Below, piece by piece: positions 37,009 to 48,000 of a stretch of 64,000 nt of DNA (position 1 is the first letter of the stretch; every line of letters begins with the position of its first letter). The notes beneath the pieces are model-generated. The model had not been told where the DNA came from, searched no databases, and worked only from the letters and a program-made list of their open reading frames with translations. The DNA is from JAMQPK01 sp035937795 (GTDB taxonomy: Bacteria > Acidobacteriota > Vicinamibacteria > Vicinamibacterales > JAMQPK01). The DNA lies in assembly GCA_035937795.1 (NCBI GenBank), contig DASZHO010000062.1:1-64000 (forward strand), given 5' to 3'. A program made the translations under genes and the position numbers.

Positions 37009-37331
37009 ACACCCTCCGACGCGCCCGCGGCGCGGGAAGCTGCGGCCACCGGTTGGCGGACGTGCCGCTCGATGAAGTCGACCCATTCACTAATCGTGAG
37101 GTCGCGTACTTCACGCTGTCCGATATCCGCGAAGAATTGTGGAAACGGAAAGGTCTGGCGGAAATGCTCCTGAACCTTTGAGCCAAGGACGACGAGATCT
37201 AGCGATTCGAACGCGAGGTCGGCGAACAGCCGGGTGTTGGCGCCGACCGGCCCTTCGAATTCCCAGTCTCGAGCCACGCCGTTCAGAAGCTCCAACACCT
37301 CTGCCAGGATCTGTTCGCGCGTATATGTCAT
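37005..37331 (-). CDS. acyl carrier protein
   Basis: The 108-residue protein matches a type II carrier. The phosphopantetheine Ser is in LAFESLDLV at ~43-51, flanked by EQILAEVLELLNGV (helix I) and SEWVDFIERHV (last helix). The ATG follows GGAGGAAAGCACTTC, a strong ribosome site. The ~30 C-terminal residues are rich in Ala and form a tail. It follows the PPTase-bearing KS-AT-DH gene by 33 bp and overlaps the phosphodiesterase gene. It may carry a starter, an intermediate or the finished acyl chain toward the tailoring enzymes; the PPTase domain upstream could activate it. Confidence 0.88.
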   Translation of the reverse strand: MTYTREQILAEVLELLNGVARDWEFEGPVGANTRLFADLAFESLDLVVLGSKVQEHFRQTFPFPQFFADIGQREVRDLTISEWVDFIERHVRQPVAAASRAAGASEGV

Positions 37332-37364
37332 GAAGTGCTTTCCTCCATTGTGTTCAGGCGATCG

Positions 37365-40300
37365 TTATCGAATACATGTGGCGACGATCCACTCGCCTTC
37401 GCGTGCGGTTGATGCCGACAGCGTGACGCTGCCCGCATTCGGCGACACGTAACGCATAACGACGGTGCCGCGCTCGCGGTGGATGCGCTCGACCGCCAGA
37501 CCCTCGGACACGGGGTTGACGTCGCAGCCCGTGGCTTTGGCTGATGCTTCCTTCGCACACCACAGGCGTAGAGCCCATGCCTGGCGCTCGTCGCCGTCGA
37601 GGCTCTCGAGCATCTCGCGCTCACGGGCGCCAAACGCCACGTTCTCCATCCCCGGCTTCATTCGACCGTACCGCTCGAGATCGATGCCAACGCCGGAGAT
37701 GCCCTCGCCGTCGGTGAGAACGGCGACCGCCGCTCCATCGACGTGCGAAATCGAGACGAGCGGCACCCGCGGCACCTGGCCGGTCCACGACCCGGTCACG
37801 ATGGGCCGACCGGATGGCTCCGGCAAAATCTCGACATCGGCGGGACGCAGACTCAGGTGGAAGTGCCGCTGCAGATGATCGCGCACCGCATCCTTGGCCG
37901 CGATGCGCCCAAGGAGCCATTCGAGCCGACGCCGTTCGGGTACTTTCAAGCCGTACCAGATCGCGCGTTCGCGTCGGCCGAGGGTGAGCGCCCCGAGCAC
38001 CCGGGACCACATCCCGCCGTGGGCGTGCAGCCAGCCAGGAGGAAACGTGTCGAGTCCGATCCTGAACGCGATCACCCGATTCGTCTCGACTGCAGCGTTC
38101 ACAAGCGCCCACGGATGAGACAACCGTACTGACGCGGGCTGTAGCAAACCGCGAAATGCCGCCTCCGGCAATTCGAAACGGCGATCCTCCCAATCCTTGA
38201 ACCGCGCCCACAGACGCCCGTCCGAACGCACCACGTCCAGGTCGGAACGCACCTGATGATCTCCGACCAGTGCGATATGCGCGCGACACGTGAGCTGTTC
38301 TCCTGCCGGAAGGGGAGGACCGTAGAGGTGCAGCGCTCCCATGCGGAAAGGCAGCACGACGAATCCACGCTCGAGGTACTGAGACGTCCAGAAACCGACA
38401 GCCTGGCCGGGTTGATCCAGCAGGACGAAATCGGTGACGAGGCCGTCAGCGGCCTGGGGCGCGAGCAGCCTCTCCCGAGGGACGATCGTGAGCGTCGCCT
38501 CGGCCCCGTTGTCGCCGACGCGATCGATCGAGCGCACGCCGCGAAACAGCGGGCCGTGAAACATCGTTTCGTCGTACAACCGCTCGGGCGCCCATTTGTA
38601 CGCCCGCTCGTGTTGCAGACCGAGCGGCTCCGGCGCGGGCGGTATCGGGTAGCTGTCGCCGAGCAGCATCACACCCTCTGCGACCGGTCCCGCCTCAGAA
38701 GCCCCAGCGTCCAGAACTCGAACTGATACCTGTGCGTCGCCGCTCCAATCGGCCGTGATTTCGAGCTGCAGCGATCCGCGGTCCACGGCGAGCCATCGAT
38801 TGACGCGGACCTCCCGCATTCCGGTGACTGTTTTCTGCGGCGCGAGCGCTGTCGCTGCTTCTGCCATGATTTCCATCAGTACCGTGAACGGCACGATCGG
38901 AAATCCTGTCAGAAGGGGATCATCGGCCGAAACGTTCCGGCCGAACGTGTGATCGCGCAGGAATGGATGCTGATCGAGATCGAGCGTGCAGTGCGCCACC
39001 AACGGCCCGTCCACCCCGCCAGCGACAGTCTGGATGAGCGGCAACGGCCGGTATGCAGTGGCTGCGTCGCGCACGCCGGCGAACGTGTTGTTGATCAGGG
39101 CGTGCTCGACGGTCAGGAAGCGGTCCATCGTGTGCAAGAACGCCGACATCACTTGCGTTGCACCAGTTCGTTGCGCGGACGCGGAAATGGCCTGCGACTC
39201 GACGGTCTCCGACCGCATCGCCGCTGGCGGATTGGCCTCCTCGACGGTGGACCGGGTCGGCGGTGGTGCCACGTCCGCTAGGGTCGCGGGGCGGGCCGCG
39301 GGACTGGTCCGAGTACGGACCAACTCGATCATTTCTGGCGACAGGCGCATCGCGGGGGCGCCTGTCGGAAGCTTCACGGCGCCTAACGACCGACGCGGCG
39401 CGGTTTGCTTGGGGTCTGTCGTCCAGTCGATCCGCGACAATCGACGTCGTTCGTACAATGGCTCGAGCGTCAGTGCGACACCGTGTGCCGCGAGCTGCGC
39501 AATGAGATGGTGCAGCTGCAAGAGGCCGGTGCGACGGCTGACGTTTGCCGAGATGGCTGCGAACGGACGATCGGCGAGGACGTCCTCGACAAAGGCCGTC
39601 AGGTTGCCCCGCGGTCCTGCCTCGACGAAGATGCGAAAGCCGTCCCGCCACATGTTTTCAATCGTGCGTCTGAATTCGACCGGCCGAATCCAGTGATCGA
39701 AGGCGAGCTGTTGCGCCCGCGCCAGATTTGACGGATACAGGGTCGTGCTCGTGCACGAGTAGAGCGGGACGACCGGCGGGCGCACGATCCACCGCTCGAG
39801 TAGAGGCCGCAGCGTCCGCGCGAAGGGTTCGAACTGCGGCGTATGGTACGGCCGGTCGAATGACAACCGTTCGTAGAGGAGTCCTTCGTCTCGCAATCGC
39901 GCCTCGAGCACGCTCGCTGCGCCAGGATCGGCAATCACAACCACCTGATACCGGCAGTTATCCATCGCCACACAGGCCGTCAGGCCGATTGATGCGCACA
40001 GCGACTCCACCCGCTCCCGCGCTGCACCCACCGCGATCAGAGGTGCTTCGATCGGGAGATCGCCCGACCCGGCAGCTTTTCCATGCTGATCGTTCAGCTC
40101 GACGACTCGTTGATCGTTGTGCACCTCGTCGACCATGCCGGCCGCACGCATCGCCGAGTACTCGCCGGAGCTGTGCCCCAGGACCGCGTCGGGGACGATA
40201 CCGAGCCGTTTGAGAAGCGTACAGATCGCCTGGTTCGCGGCGACGACCGCCTCGACGGCCACGTCCATCTGCCACAAGCGGCGTTCTGCGGCCGCGCGCT

Positions 40301-42215
40301 CGGCTTCGGTGAACGGCGGAGGCGGAAACACCAATTCACTGAGCCGATATCCGCGCGGATGGTTGAACAGCACGCGATCCATCGCGTCGAAGCACGCGCG
40401 AACGCCGGGGAAATGACGGCAGAGATCGCTCAGCATGTTGACGTACTGCGCGCCCTCGCCGGGGAACACGAACGCGAGCCTTCCGCTCCGCGCGAGCGGC
40501 TCGTCGAAGTAATAAATGCCGCCTACGTCTTTGATCTTGCGACACGTCGGGTCGCCAAGGCGCGTCAGCGCACGGTCCAGTTTGCGCGCCAGATCATCGA
40601 TCGATCGTGCGACGATGCCGAGCGTGGTACTCGATGGTCCGCCGGCGCCGTGTTGGGTATTGAGCGAGTACGCCACGTCGGCAAGTGCTGGCGCCGGGTC
40701 GCGCGCCAGCACGGCTGCCACGCGACGACCGAGGCCAATCACCTCATCGCGACTGGCGACCGAGAACAGACACACTTCGCTGTCCCACTCGGTATCGAGC
40801 GTCGGGCCATCATCAGGCGCGGGAGCTTCCTCGATGACGACGTGGGCGTTGATGCCGCCGAACCCGAAGGCGTTGATCCCTGCACGGCGCGGTTCGGTCG
40901 CGTCTCCATGGATCCACGGCCGCGTCTCCGTGTTGATGTAGAAGGGCGTGCGCTCGATTCCCAGCCGCGGACTCGGTCCTGTCACATTCAGTGTGGCCGG
41001 GAGCACCTTGTGGTAGAGGGCAAGCACGGCCTTGATGAAGCCCGCGATGCCGGCCGCCGGCATCGTATGGCCGATCATCGACTTCACGCTGCCAAGTGCG
41101 CACTGTGGGGCCCGCACACGTGGCCCGAACACGCGAGCGAGTGCCTCGACTTCGGCGGCATCGCCCACCAACGTGCCCGTGCCGTGCGCCTCAATGAGAC
41201 CGACGGTCGACGGAGCAATGCCAGCCGCTGTGTACGCGCGCCGGAGGGCGAGCTCTTCCCCCTCGATGCGGGGCGCAAGAACGCCGACAGCCCGGCCATC
41301 GCTCGCCACGCCCGTGCCCTTGATGAACGCGTAGATCCGATCGCCGTCTCGCTCGGCCTGCGACCGACGCTTGAGGACGGCCATCCCGATTCCTTCGCTC
41401 AACAGGGTGCCATCCGCATCTTTGTCGAAGGGCCGGATGCGCTCGGTCAACGACAGCGCTTTCAGCTGACAGAACAGGCTGAGCACCGGAAGCGGTGTCG
41501 CCACCTGGAGGCCTCCCACGAGCGCGAGGTCGTACTCCCCATGACGAAGACCTTTCACGGCGATATCGACGGCCACGAGCGACGAGGCGCACGCGGCGTC
41601 CACCGTGTAGCTGGGACCCATGATGTCCAGCCGGTTTGCGATGCGGCCCACTGTGACGTTCGGAATCAGCGCAGGAGCTGTTTCCGCGTCGAACCGGGGA
41701 AGACGCCGTTTCAGATCCGCGCGAATGCGACACAGGTCCTCTTCGGTGAGCTCTGGTTGAATCGATTTCAGCACTCCGAGCGTGTAATCCACGATGAGCG
41801 CATGCTGGACGACACTCAACGTCCCGCGGTTCGCGTACGTGCCCTTTCCCAGGATCAGGGCAGCTCGTTCGCGGTAGGCGCTGGCGTCCAGACATCCGGC
41901 ATCGCGGAGCGCTTCGCGAGCGACGTGGAGTGCGAGCCACTGATCTGGCTCGCCACCTTCGACGGCGCGCGGCATGATGCCATGCTCCAGCGGATCGAAG
42001 TGGGCCAGCGGCCCGAGATAGCCACCTTTCCTGCAATACACCCGGTCGTTCTCGTCGGCGTTGACGTCGTAGTACACCGCCGGATCCCACGCCTCGTGCG
42101 GCGGATCCGTGATGGCGTCGACCTTGGACAAGATGTTTCGCCAGAACGCGCCGACGTTGGGCGCGCCCGGAAACAGACAGGCCACGCCGACAACGGCGAT
42201 GTCTTCCGGCCTCAT
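37365..42215 (-). CDS. polyketide/secondary-lipid synthase subunit, KS-AT-DH-PPTase
   Basis: The 1616-residue protein contains: KS ~1-470 (Cys209 in DAACASS, His344 in EAHGTG, His383 in IGHT); AT ~580-890 (GHSSGE, Ser682, with PYH at 790-791 in place of HAFH or YASH); a hot-dog dehydratase-like region ~1030-1390 (HPFLRDHTFG, His1089); and a C-terminal 4'-phosphopantetheinyl transferase ~1420-1616 (GVGIDLE at 1508-1514, WCAKEA at 1552-1557). It has no ACP of its own, so it must use the ACPs of the two other subunits or the free ACP. The combination matches the third subunit of PUFA-synthase-like 'secondary lipid' systems. It is translationally coupled to the KR-DH subunit (ATGA). Confidence 0.92.
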   Translation of the reverse strand: MRPEDIAVVGVACLFPGAPNVGAFWRNILSKVDAITDPPHEAWDPAVYYDVNADENDRVYCRKGGYLGPLAHFDPLEHGIMPRAVEGGEPDQWLALHVAREALRDAGCLDASAYRERAALILGKGTYANRGTLSVVQHALIVDYTLGVLKSIQPELTEEDLCRIRADLKRRLPRFDAETAPALIPNVTVGRIANRLDIMGPSYTVDAACASSLVAVDIAVKGLRHGEYDLALVGGLQVATPLPVLSLFCQLKALSLTERIRPFDKDADGTLLSEGIGMAVLKRRSQAERDGDRIYAFIKGTGVASDGRAVGVLAPRIEGEELALRRAYTAAGIAPSTVGLIEAHGTGTLVGDAAEVEALARVFGPRVRAPQCALGSVKSMIGHTMPAAGIAGFIKAVLALYHKVLPATLNVTGPSPRLGIERTPFYINTETRPWIHGDATEPRRAGINAFGFGGINAHVVIEEAPAPDDGPTLDTEWDSEVCLFSVASRDEVIGLGRRVAAVLARDPAPALADVAYSLNTQHGAGGPSSTTLGIVARSIDDLARKLDRALTRLGDPTCRKIKDVGGIYYFDEPLARSGRLAFVFPGEGAQYVNMLSDLCRHFPGVRACFDAMDRVLFNHPRGYRLSELVFPPPPFTEAERAAAERRLWQMDVAVEAVVAANQAICTLLKRLGIVPDAVLGHSSGEYSAMRAAGMVDEVHNDQRVVELNDQHGKAAGSGDLPIEAPLIAVGAARERVESLCASIGLTACVAMDNCRYQVVVIADPGAASVLEARLRDEGLLYERLSFDRPYHTPQFEPFARTLRPLLERWIVRPPVVPLYSCTSTTLYPSNLARAQQLAFDHWIRPVEFRRTIENMWRDGFRIFVEAGPRGNLTAFVEDVLADRPFAAISANVSRRTGLLQLHHLIAQLAAHGVALTLEPLYERRRLSRIDWTTDPKQTAPRRSLGAVKLPTGAPAMRLSPEMIELVRTRTSPAARPATLADVAPPPTRSTVEEANPPAAMRSETVESQAISASAQRTGATQVMSAFLHTMDRFLTVEHALINNTFAGVRDAATAYRPLPLIQTVAGGVDGPLVAHCTLDLDQHPFLRDHTFGRNVSADDPLLTGFPIVPFTVLMEIMAEAATALAPQKTVTGMREVRVNRWLAVDRGSLQLEITADWSGDAQVSVRVLDAGASEAGPVAEGVMLLGDSYPIPPAPEPLGLQHERAYKWAPERLYDETMFHGPLFRGVRSIDRVGDNGAEATLTIVPRERLLAPQAADGLVTDFVLLDQPGQAVGFWTSQYLERGFVVLPFRMGALHLYGPPLPAGEQLTCRAHIALVGDHQVRSDLDVVRSDGRLWARFKDWEDRRFELPEAAFRGLLQPASVRLSHPWALVNAAVETNRVIAFRIGLDTFPPGWLHAHGGMWSRVLGALTLGRRERAIWYGLKVPERRRLEWLLGRIAAKDAVRDHLQRHFHLSLRPADVEILPEPSGRPIVTGSWTGQVPRVPLVSISHVDGAAVAVLTDGEGISGVGIDLERYGRMKPGMENVAFGAREREMLESLDGDERQAWALRLWCAKEASAKATGCDVNPVSEGLAVERIHRERGTVVMRYVSPNAGSVTLSASTAREGEWIVATCIR

Positions 42216-45028
42216 GGCTGGCTCCCGTCGCGCGCGTCGTCGCTGGCGAGCCTGTTCAGCGCACTGGTGCAGCTCGCCTCCATACCGTCGAGGACTGCGA
42301 GTACGCGCCCGGCTGCGTCGATGAAATGAACGTTGCTCTTCAGTGCGTGACCCGCCGCCAGGCTCTCCACGGCGACGTAACAGGTCAGCGGCTCATCTGC
42401 AAGCGGTCCGTATCGCGCGAACGAATGAAAGCGCGATGGCAGCGCCGTCTTATCATTCTTGGCACGCGACCACATGAGCAGAAGTTGCAAGGCCGCATCA
42501 AAGACAAACGGATCGATGATCCATTTTGGACGCGCGACGTCGAAGAGCACGGGGATCGCGGACGAGGAGTAGACCCTCCCCACCATCGAGGCAACACCAA
42601 TGCCCACGATCTGGGTGATCCGCTGAAACAGCGGTCCGTGAAACGTCCAGTCGCTATACGCCCGGTCCAGCGATTTCGATAACGGGAGGAGCGGCCACGC
42701 CGGAATGTCGACAGCCGGGGTCTCAATCCTCCGCGAGGCCATTTGCACGACCGACCGGTAACGCAGCGGCGGGTTCATCGACGGTGTTGAGATGTCGACG
42801 TCCACTTCCGTCAATCCGTTTTCGTTGCTGTGGACTGCACTCCGCGCCGTCACACTGATGGGCACGGGCGCAGGGTCGACGGCGATGCCTTTGAGGAGCT
42901 GCAGGTCGCGCACGGCAACGACGCGGAGGTCGGGCCGTGCGGCTTGAGCCGCTTCCGCCATGAATTCCGTGGCGAACGCCAGCGGTAGCACCGGCTTTCC
43001 GTCGAGGCGGTGATCGTGTAAGTAGAGATCGACCGACTGGTCGAGGTGTCGCACGAACCGAACGGCATCAGCTTGCGGCGACTCTCGCGTCGCATACTTG
43101 AGCAGCGGCAACCTTTCGTGCTCCGTAACGGTTCCGAGCGGAACTGCCGCGTGGCCGGCTACCACCACCTCCGCGCCGGTCGCGGGGCCTTGCTGGATCT
43201 CCTGCCACAACGCACGGCGGCCGGCCACCGGTGAGAGGAGCTCGACGCCGCGTCGGGCGAATTCTCGCTTGAGCTCGGGCGAGACCATGCCCAACTTGTC
43301 CCACGGCGCCCACGCAATGGAACAGACGCGAACCGGCCACCGCCGCTGCAGCACGACGGCGAGCTTGCTGACCACCTCATTGGCGGCCGCGTAGTCCGCC
43401 TGCCCGCGGTTACCGAACCGCCCGGCCACAGACGAGAAGAACACCACAAACCGCAGCGATTCAGGCTGGAGGTGGCGGCCCAGCACGAAAGCGCTGACCG
43501 CCTTCGTGCGAAACACGCGGTCGAACGACTCGGCCGACTTGTCGCGCACGAGCTTGTCCTCGATGATCCCCGCGCCATGAATCACCCCGTCGAGCCGGCC
43601 ATAGGTCGCGTAGACATCATCGATGAGGGCGCCAAAGGCCTGTTCGTCCTGGACGTCCAGCTGGACATAGTGCGCGCGGGCGCCGGCCGCGCTGAGCTTG
43701 CTGATGGTCTCGCGAATCTCGCGCTCCTTGAGAAGCTGCCGATGCGCCTTTTCCACCATCGCCGGCGTCACCCGAGCGCCTCCCTCCCGCAACCGGGCCA
43801 TCAGCGCTCGCTTGATGTCGGCCCCGATGGTCAGCGTGGCGACGTCCGCCGGTTCGGTCAGTGGAGGCAGGGGACTCTGTCCGACCAGCACGAAGGTGGG
43901 CTGATACCGATCGGCGAGCTCCAAACAGACTTCGGACGTGATGCCGCGCGCGCCACCCGTCGCGAGAATCACAGCATCACTCGGCACGACAAACGATGGA
44001 TCGAGGGGTGCGGGGCTACGCACCATATCCACACCCACACGTTTGCCGTTGACGTACCCAATCTCAGGACTGGAGTCGAGCGACCACAGTTCATCGATCA
44101 CATGCGCCGCCAGCGCGTCGATCGGCTCGGTCGCATCCAGATCGACGGCACGGACGCGAACGGCAGGCCATTCGATCGCCACGCATTTCGTGAATCCGAC
44201 GACCCCGCCTTGACTGGGAAGCATTGAACGATCGACGGACCGAATCCCGAAGGTCCCACCCATCGATGTCGCGGCAATGAGGGCGGCTCCCCCATTCTGC
44301 GCCGCGCTCTCCAACGAGGAACCGAGCGACCGCGCGAGCAGGAACAGCGTGCGCGTTTCACACGAGAGCCGGTTCCACCACGATGTGGCGTCGAACGTGT
44401 CGAACTGCGGCGCGACCGAGATCGGCGCCAGATGAATCAATGCGCCGACAGGCCCGCACGAGTCGCCGATCAGATGCGCGATTCGCTCGGCCTCATCCGC
44501 CGAATCGAGACGCGACACGAAGAGATCGGGTTGCGGATCCAATCCGTCGTGAGGTGCGATGACCGCCACCGGGCGCCCGTCGCGCCGGAGTTGCTCGGCA
44601 ACGAGTCTCGCCACTCCGCGGCCATCGTCAGTCAAGACAACCGCGTGACCGGGCGCGACCGCGGCATGCGCGTTGCCGGAGGGGCGCTCTCGCACGGTCA
44701 ACGCGTAGCGAGAGAACGCCGCCTGATCGATCGGTGCGTGTCCGTACTGCCGTGGCTCGACAACCGGAGCGGCCTGGGCGGGAAGCGGAGGCCGTTCGGG
44801 AACTGTCGCGTGCGCGGGCGGAGCCGAAACAGCCGCAAATGCGGTTTCAGCCGCCGCTCGGGGCACGGGCTGCGCCGCGCGAACGCGCGGTTTCCCGCGT
44901 GCGAATGCGCCTGTCACGTCCATCTGGAGATCGAGAAACTGCGCCATTACCAGCTGGAAATCCAGGAGCACGTCGGCGACCGGAGCGACCAAAGGGTATT
45001 TCATGTGCCGAGCGTCCATGGGGAGCAT
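42212..45028 (-). CDS. ketoreductase-dehydratase subunit of the secondary-lipid synthase (KR-DH)
   Basis: The 938-residue protein opens with an unstructured Ala/Pro-rich stretch. Residues ~105-340 are a structural half of a ketoreductase. The catalytic KR at ~350-620 has LATGGARGITSEV (NADPH loop), VIHGAGIIEDKL, FSSVAGRFG and DYAAAN (Tyr546), the sequence style of the PfaA KR. A double-hot-dog dehydratase at ~650-910 shows HDHRLDGKPVLPLA (His673) and FVFDAALQ (Asp844). Together with the other two subunits it provides beta-keto reduction and dehydration. It shares one base with the subunit upstream (TAATG) and overlaps the next by 4 bp, so the three are made in a fixed order from one message. 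Confidence 0.9.
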   Translation of the reverse strand: MLPMDARHMKYPLVAPVADVLLDFQLVMAQFLDLQMDVTGAFARGKPRVRAAQPVPRAAAETAFAAVSAPPAHATVPERPPLPAQAAPVVEPRQYGHAPIDQAAFSRYALTVRERPSGNAHAAVAPGHAVVLTDDGRGVARLVAEQLRRDGRPVAVIAPHDGLDPQPDLFVSRLDSADEAERIAHLIGDSCGPVGALIHLAPISVAPQFDTFDATSWWNRLSCETRTLFLLARSLGSSLESAAQNGGAALIAATSMGGTFGIRSVDRSMLPSQGGVVGFTKCVAIEWPAVRVRAVDLDATEPIDALAAHVIDELWSLDSSPEIGYVNGKRVGVDMVRSPAPLDPSFVVPSDAVILATGGARGITSEVCLELADRYQPTFVLVGQSPLPPLTEPADVATLTIGADIKRALMARLREGGARVTPAMVEKAHRQLLKEREIRETISKLSAAGARAHYVQLDVQDEQAFGALIDDVYATYGRLDGVIHGAGIIEDKLVRDKSAESFDRVFRTKAVSAFVLGRHLQPESLRFVVFFSSVAGRFGNRGQADYAAANEVVSKLAVVLQRRWPVRVCSIAWAPWDKLGMVSPELKREFARRGVELLSPVAGRRALWQEIQQGPATGAEVVVAGHAAVPLGTVTEHERLPLLKYATRESPQADAVRFVRHLDQSVDLYLHDHRLDGKPVLPLAFATEFMAEAAQAARPDLRVVAVRDLQLLKGIAVDPAPVPISVTARSAVHSNENGLTEVDVDISTPSMNPPLRYRSVVQMASRRIETPAVDIPAWPLLPLSKSLDRAYSDWTFHGPLFQRITQIVGIGVASMVGRVYSSSAIPVLFDVARPKWIIDPFVFDAALQLLLMWSRAKNDKTALPSRFHSFARYGPLADEPLTCYVAVESLAAGHALKSNVHFIDAAGRVLAVLDGMEASCTSALNRLASDDARDGSQP

Positions 45029-48000
45029 TACGCGACAGCCGCCTCGGCCTGTCCGGCCAGCAGCTCCGCAAGAACGGACGCCGTTTCGCGCAGCCCCTTG
45101 ATTGCTGTCAGCTTCTCCATTGCCCCCTGGAACGCACCGCGTCGAGCGCCTGCGTGCATCTGCTGAAATGCCGTCAGGATTTCCATGCGCTTGATCGAAT
45201 CGATCCCCAGGTCTGCCTCGATGTTCGCGTCGGCGTCGAGCATCTCCAGCGGGTACCCGGTGCGCTCGCTGACGATGTGGAGCAACTGCGACAGAACGTC
45301 GGACGCCGAGGTGCCCGCCTGCAGCACGCCCGCAGCGGGCTGAGCGGCCGCCGGCGCAGGCGCCGCCACCATCACCGCGGCGGGTTGCGACGCGGGTTTC
45401 GACGGCGCCGCCACCGCGTGCACGGCAGAGGCAGCGACCGGTGGGGCCACGGGCGACGCCGTCACGAACTGCGCCGCGCTGTACCCAGCGGGCGGTGCAG
45501 GTCGCGGCGTCAACGCTCGCGGCGCAGCAGAAGCGACCGCCGGCAGCGTGGATGGCAGCATGGATGGGCCGACAGCGGGCGCCCCCTGCAGGTAGGCTGT
45601 CATCACGAGGGCTTGCGTCTGCAGGAACTGACTCATGAGCTGCTGAAACTGGCGCATGACGTCGTCGGAGTCTGTGTCAACCCTGAACTGAGGGCTCGGA
45701 ATCGGCGAATCTGATTGCATAAGGCCATCCTGAGGAATGGGGATCTCGTCGGAGGATTCAACCGCGTTCGATGTCGGCGCGGCCAGAGCGCCAACCGGCG
45801 CCAAGGCCTGCCGCGACGCCGAGGCCTGCCGCGGCGCCTTCGACCTCGTCTCGTCCTGTCGGCGCGCCCGTCCGCCGCTGACCATCCAGACGTGCCGGGG
45901 GAGCGGTTCGGCCGGCGCCAGGTCCGCGAGCTGGATCGACTCGATCGCGCGACCCCGCCACAATTCCTCGAAATCGATCGGCACACCGGCAACCGCCAGC
46001 TGCGCGACGACGTGGAGCAGTTGTACGACTCCGTGTCGCTCCTGCGAATCCATCGACAGGATCACCGGACCGTGAACCGACAGCGTCTCGCGCACCAGGC
46101 TCGAGAGGACCGCGCGAGGACCGACTTCGACGAAGATCCGGGCACCCTCCCGGTACATCGCGTCCAGCTGCTCGGCGAACCGGACCGGCGCACTGATGTG
46201 TTCGGAAAGGACCCTTCTGATTTCCCCTGGCTCGGCCGGATACGGCGCCGCCAATGTGTTCGAGAACACCGGAATCTTCGGTTCGTGAACATCGGTTCGC
46301 GCGAGAAGTTCGGCCATCACACGTCCCGCGGGCTGGACGAGCGGCGTGTGGAATGCGCACGCGACGGGGATTCGCCGCGCCGCCAGACCCGCCGCCGACA
46401 AAGCCACGACCGCGGCGTCGATCGCGTCGACGCGTCCAGCCAATACGGTTTGCCTCGGCGAATTCACATTCGCGATCCACACATCGGCCGGTTGCGCCAG
46501 CACCCGCGTGATCGCGTCCGGCGACGCTGACACCGCGGCCATCGTTCCGGAATGATCGCCAGCGGCAGCCTTGATCGCGCGGCCACGGGCCGCCGAAATC
46601 GCGAAGAGGACATCGGTTGGGAACGCTCCCGCGACCGACAAGGCGACATACTCACCGTAGCTGTGCCCGGCCGTCATGTCCGGGCGCACGCCAAGCCGTC
46701 GAAGCAGATCGCACAGGCCAATCTCGACCGCTCCCAACGCGGGCTGTGCCACGACGGTATCCGTCAGCTCGCGCAGCTGCTGGTCCGCCTGATCGTCCGA
46801 GAACGCGGGCGGCGGGAGCACATACGAGCTCAAGCGTCGCGAGTACTGGCCTGACGTCACACGATCGGCGACCTCCAGCGCATGCCGCAGATCGGGGAAA
46901 TGCACGGACAAATCGCGAAGCATGCCCGGATACTGCGAGCCCTGCCCCGGAAACAGGAATGCAACCTTTCCGACCGGTTCGCGGAGCCCGGACAAGTACA
47001 AACCGGCGGCTTCCATCACGTGTGTCTTGCCCGTCTTCAGCGCCTCGCATAAAGCCGCCAGCTTGCTGCGCAGATCCCTTGGGGAGGAGGCAACGATCGC
47101 GAGCCGCACGGCACCGGGTGCCGACCCGCTCGCCGTGCGACAGATCGCTGCTGCGATACTGCGCAACGGCACATCGGGAGCGCGCGACAGCCGCTCCTCG
47201 AGCTGCTGGAGCGTGGCGAGGAGATGTTGCGGGCTCGGACTGGTGAAATACGCCACTTCCGATGGCCACGTCTCGGTGGGAGCGGCTTCAGGCAGCGCGC
47301 CGGGGCCGCTCCGTTCGTACTCTTCGACGACGACGTGAAAGTTCGTTCCGCCGAAGCCGAACGAGCTGACGGCCGCTCGCCGCGGCTGCTCGGGGTCTGG
47401 CGACGCCACCCACGGGAGTGGCTCGGTGTTGACGAAGAAGGGCGTGCCGGCCTCGCGCAGCTTTGCGTTCGGCCTGGTCACGTGGAGCGTGGGCGGCAGC
47501 ACCTTGTGATGCAGCGCGAGCGCCACCTTGAGCAGACCACTGACGCCTGCTGCGGACTTCGTGTGGCCGATCATCGATTTGATCGACCCGAGCGCGCACG
47601 ATCCTGGCGGTGTGCCGGCGGCTTCGAACGCGCGCGCAAGGGCGGTGACCTCCGCCGTATCGCCCGCCACGGTGCCGGTGCCGTGCGCCTCGACCAAGCC
47701 AATCGTGGCTGGCGAGAAGCCTGCCGCCGCGTACGCACGCTGGAGAACCCGCACCTGGCCCTCGGGCCGCGGGGCCGTCAGACCTTTACCGCGGCCGTCG
47801 CTCGAGCCCGCTACGCTACGGATGACGGCATATATCCGGTCGCCGTCCCGTTCCGCGTCCGCCACCCGCTTCAGCACGAGAGCGACCAGCCCCTCGCTGA
47901 TCACAATCCCGTCGGCGGTGTCGTCGAACGTGCGGCAGCGCCCGGTTGGCGACAACGCCTGCGCGGAGCTGAAGCACAGATAACCGAACGGGCTGTTCAC

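Noticed and set aside
40083..42329. 748-codon plus-strand open frame
   Set aside because: It is antisense to the KS-AT-DH-PPTase gene, whose domains are unmistakable; long shadow frames are expected in GC-rich DNA and this one shows no family motif.
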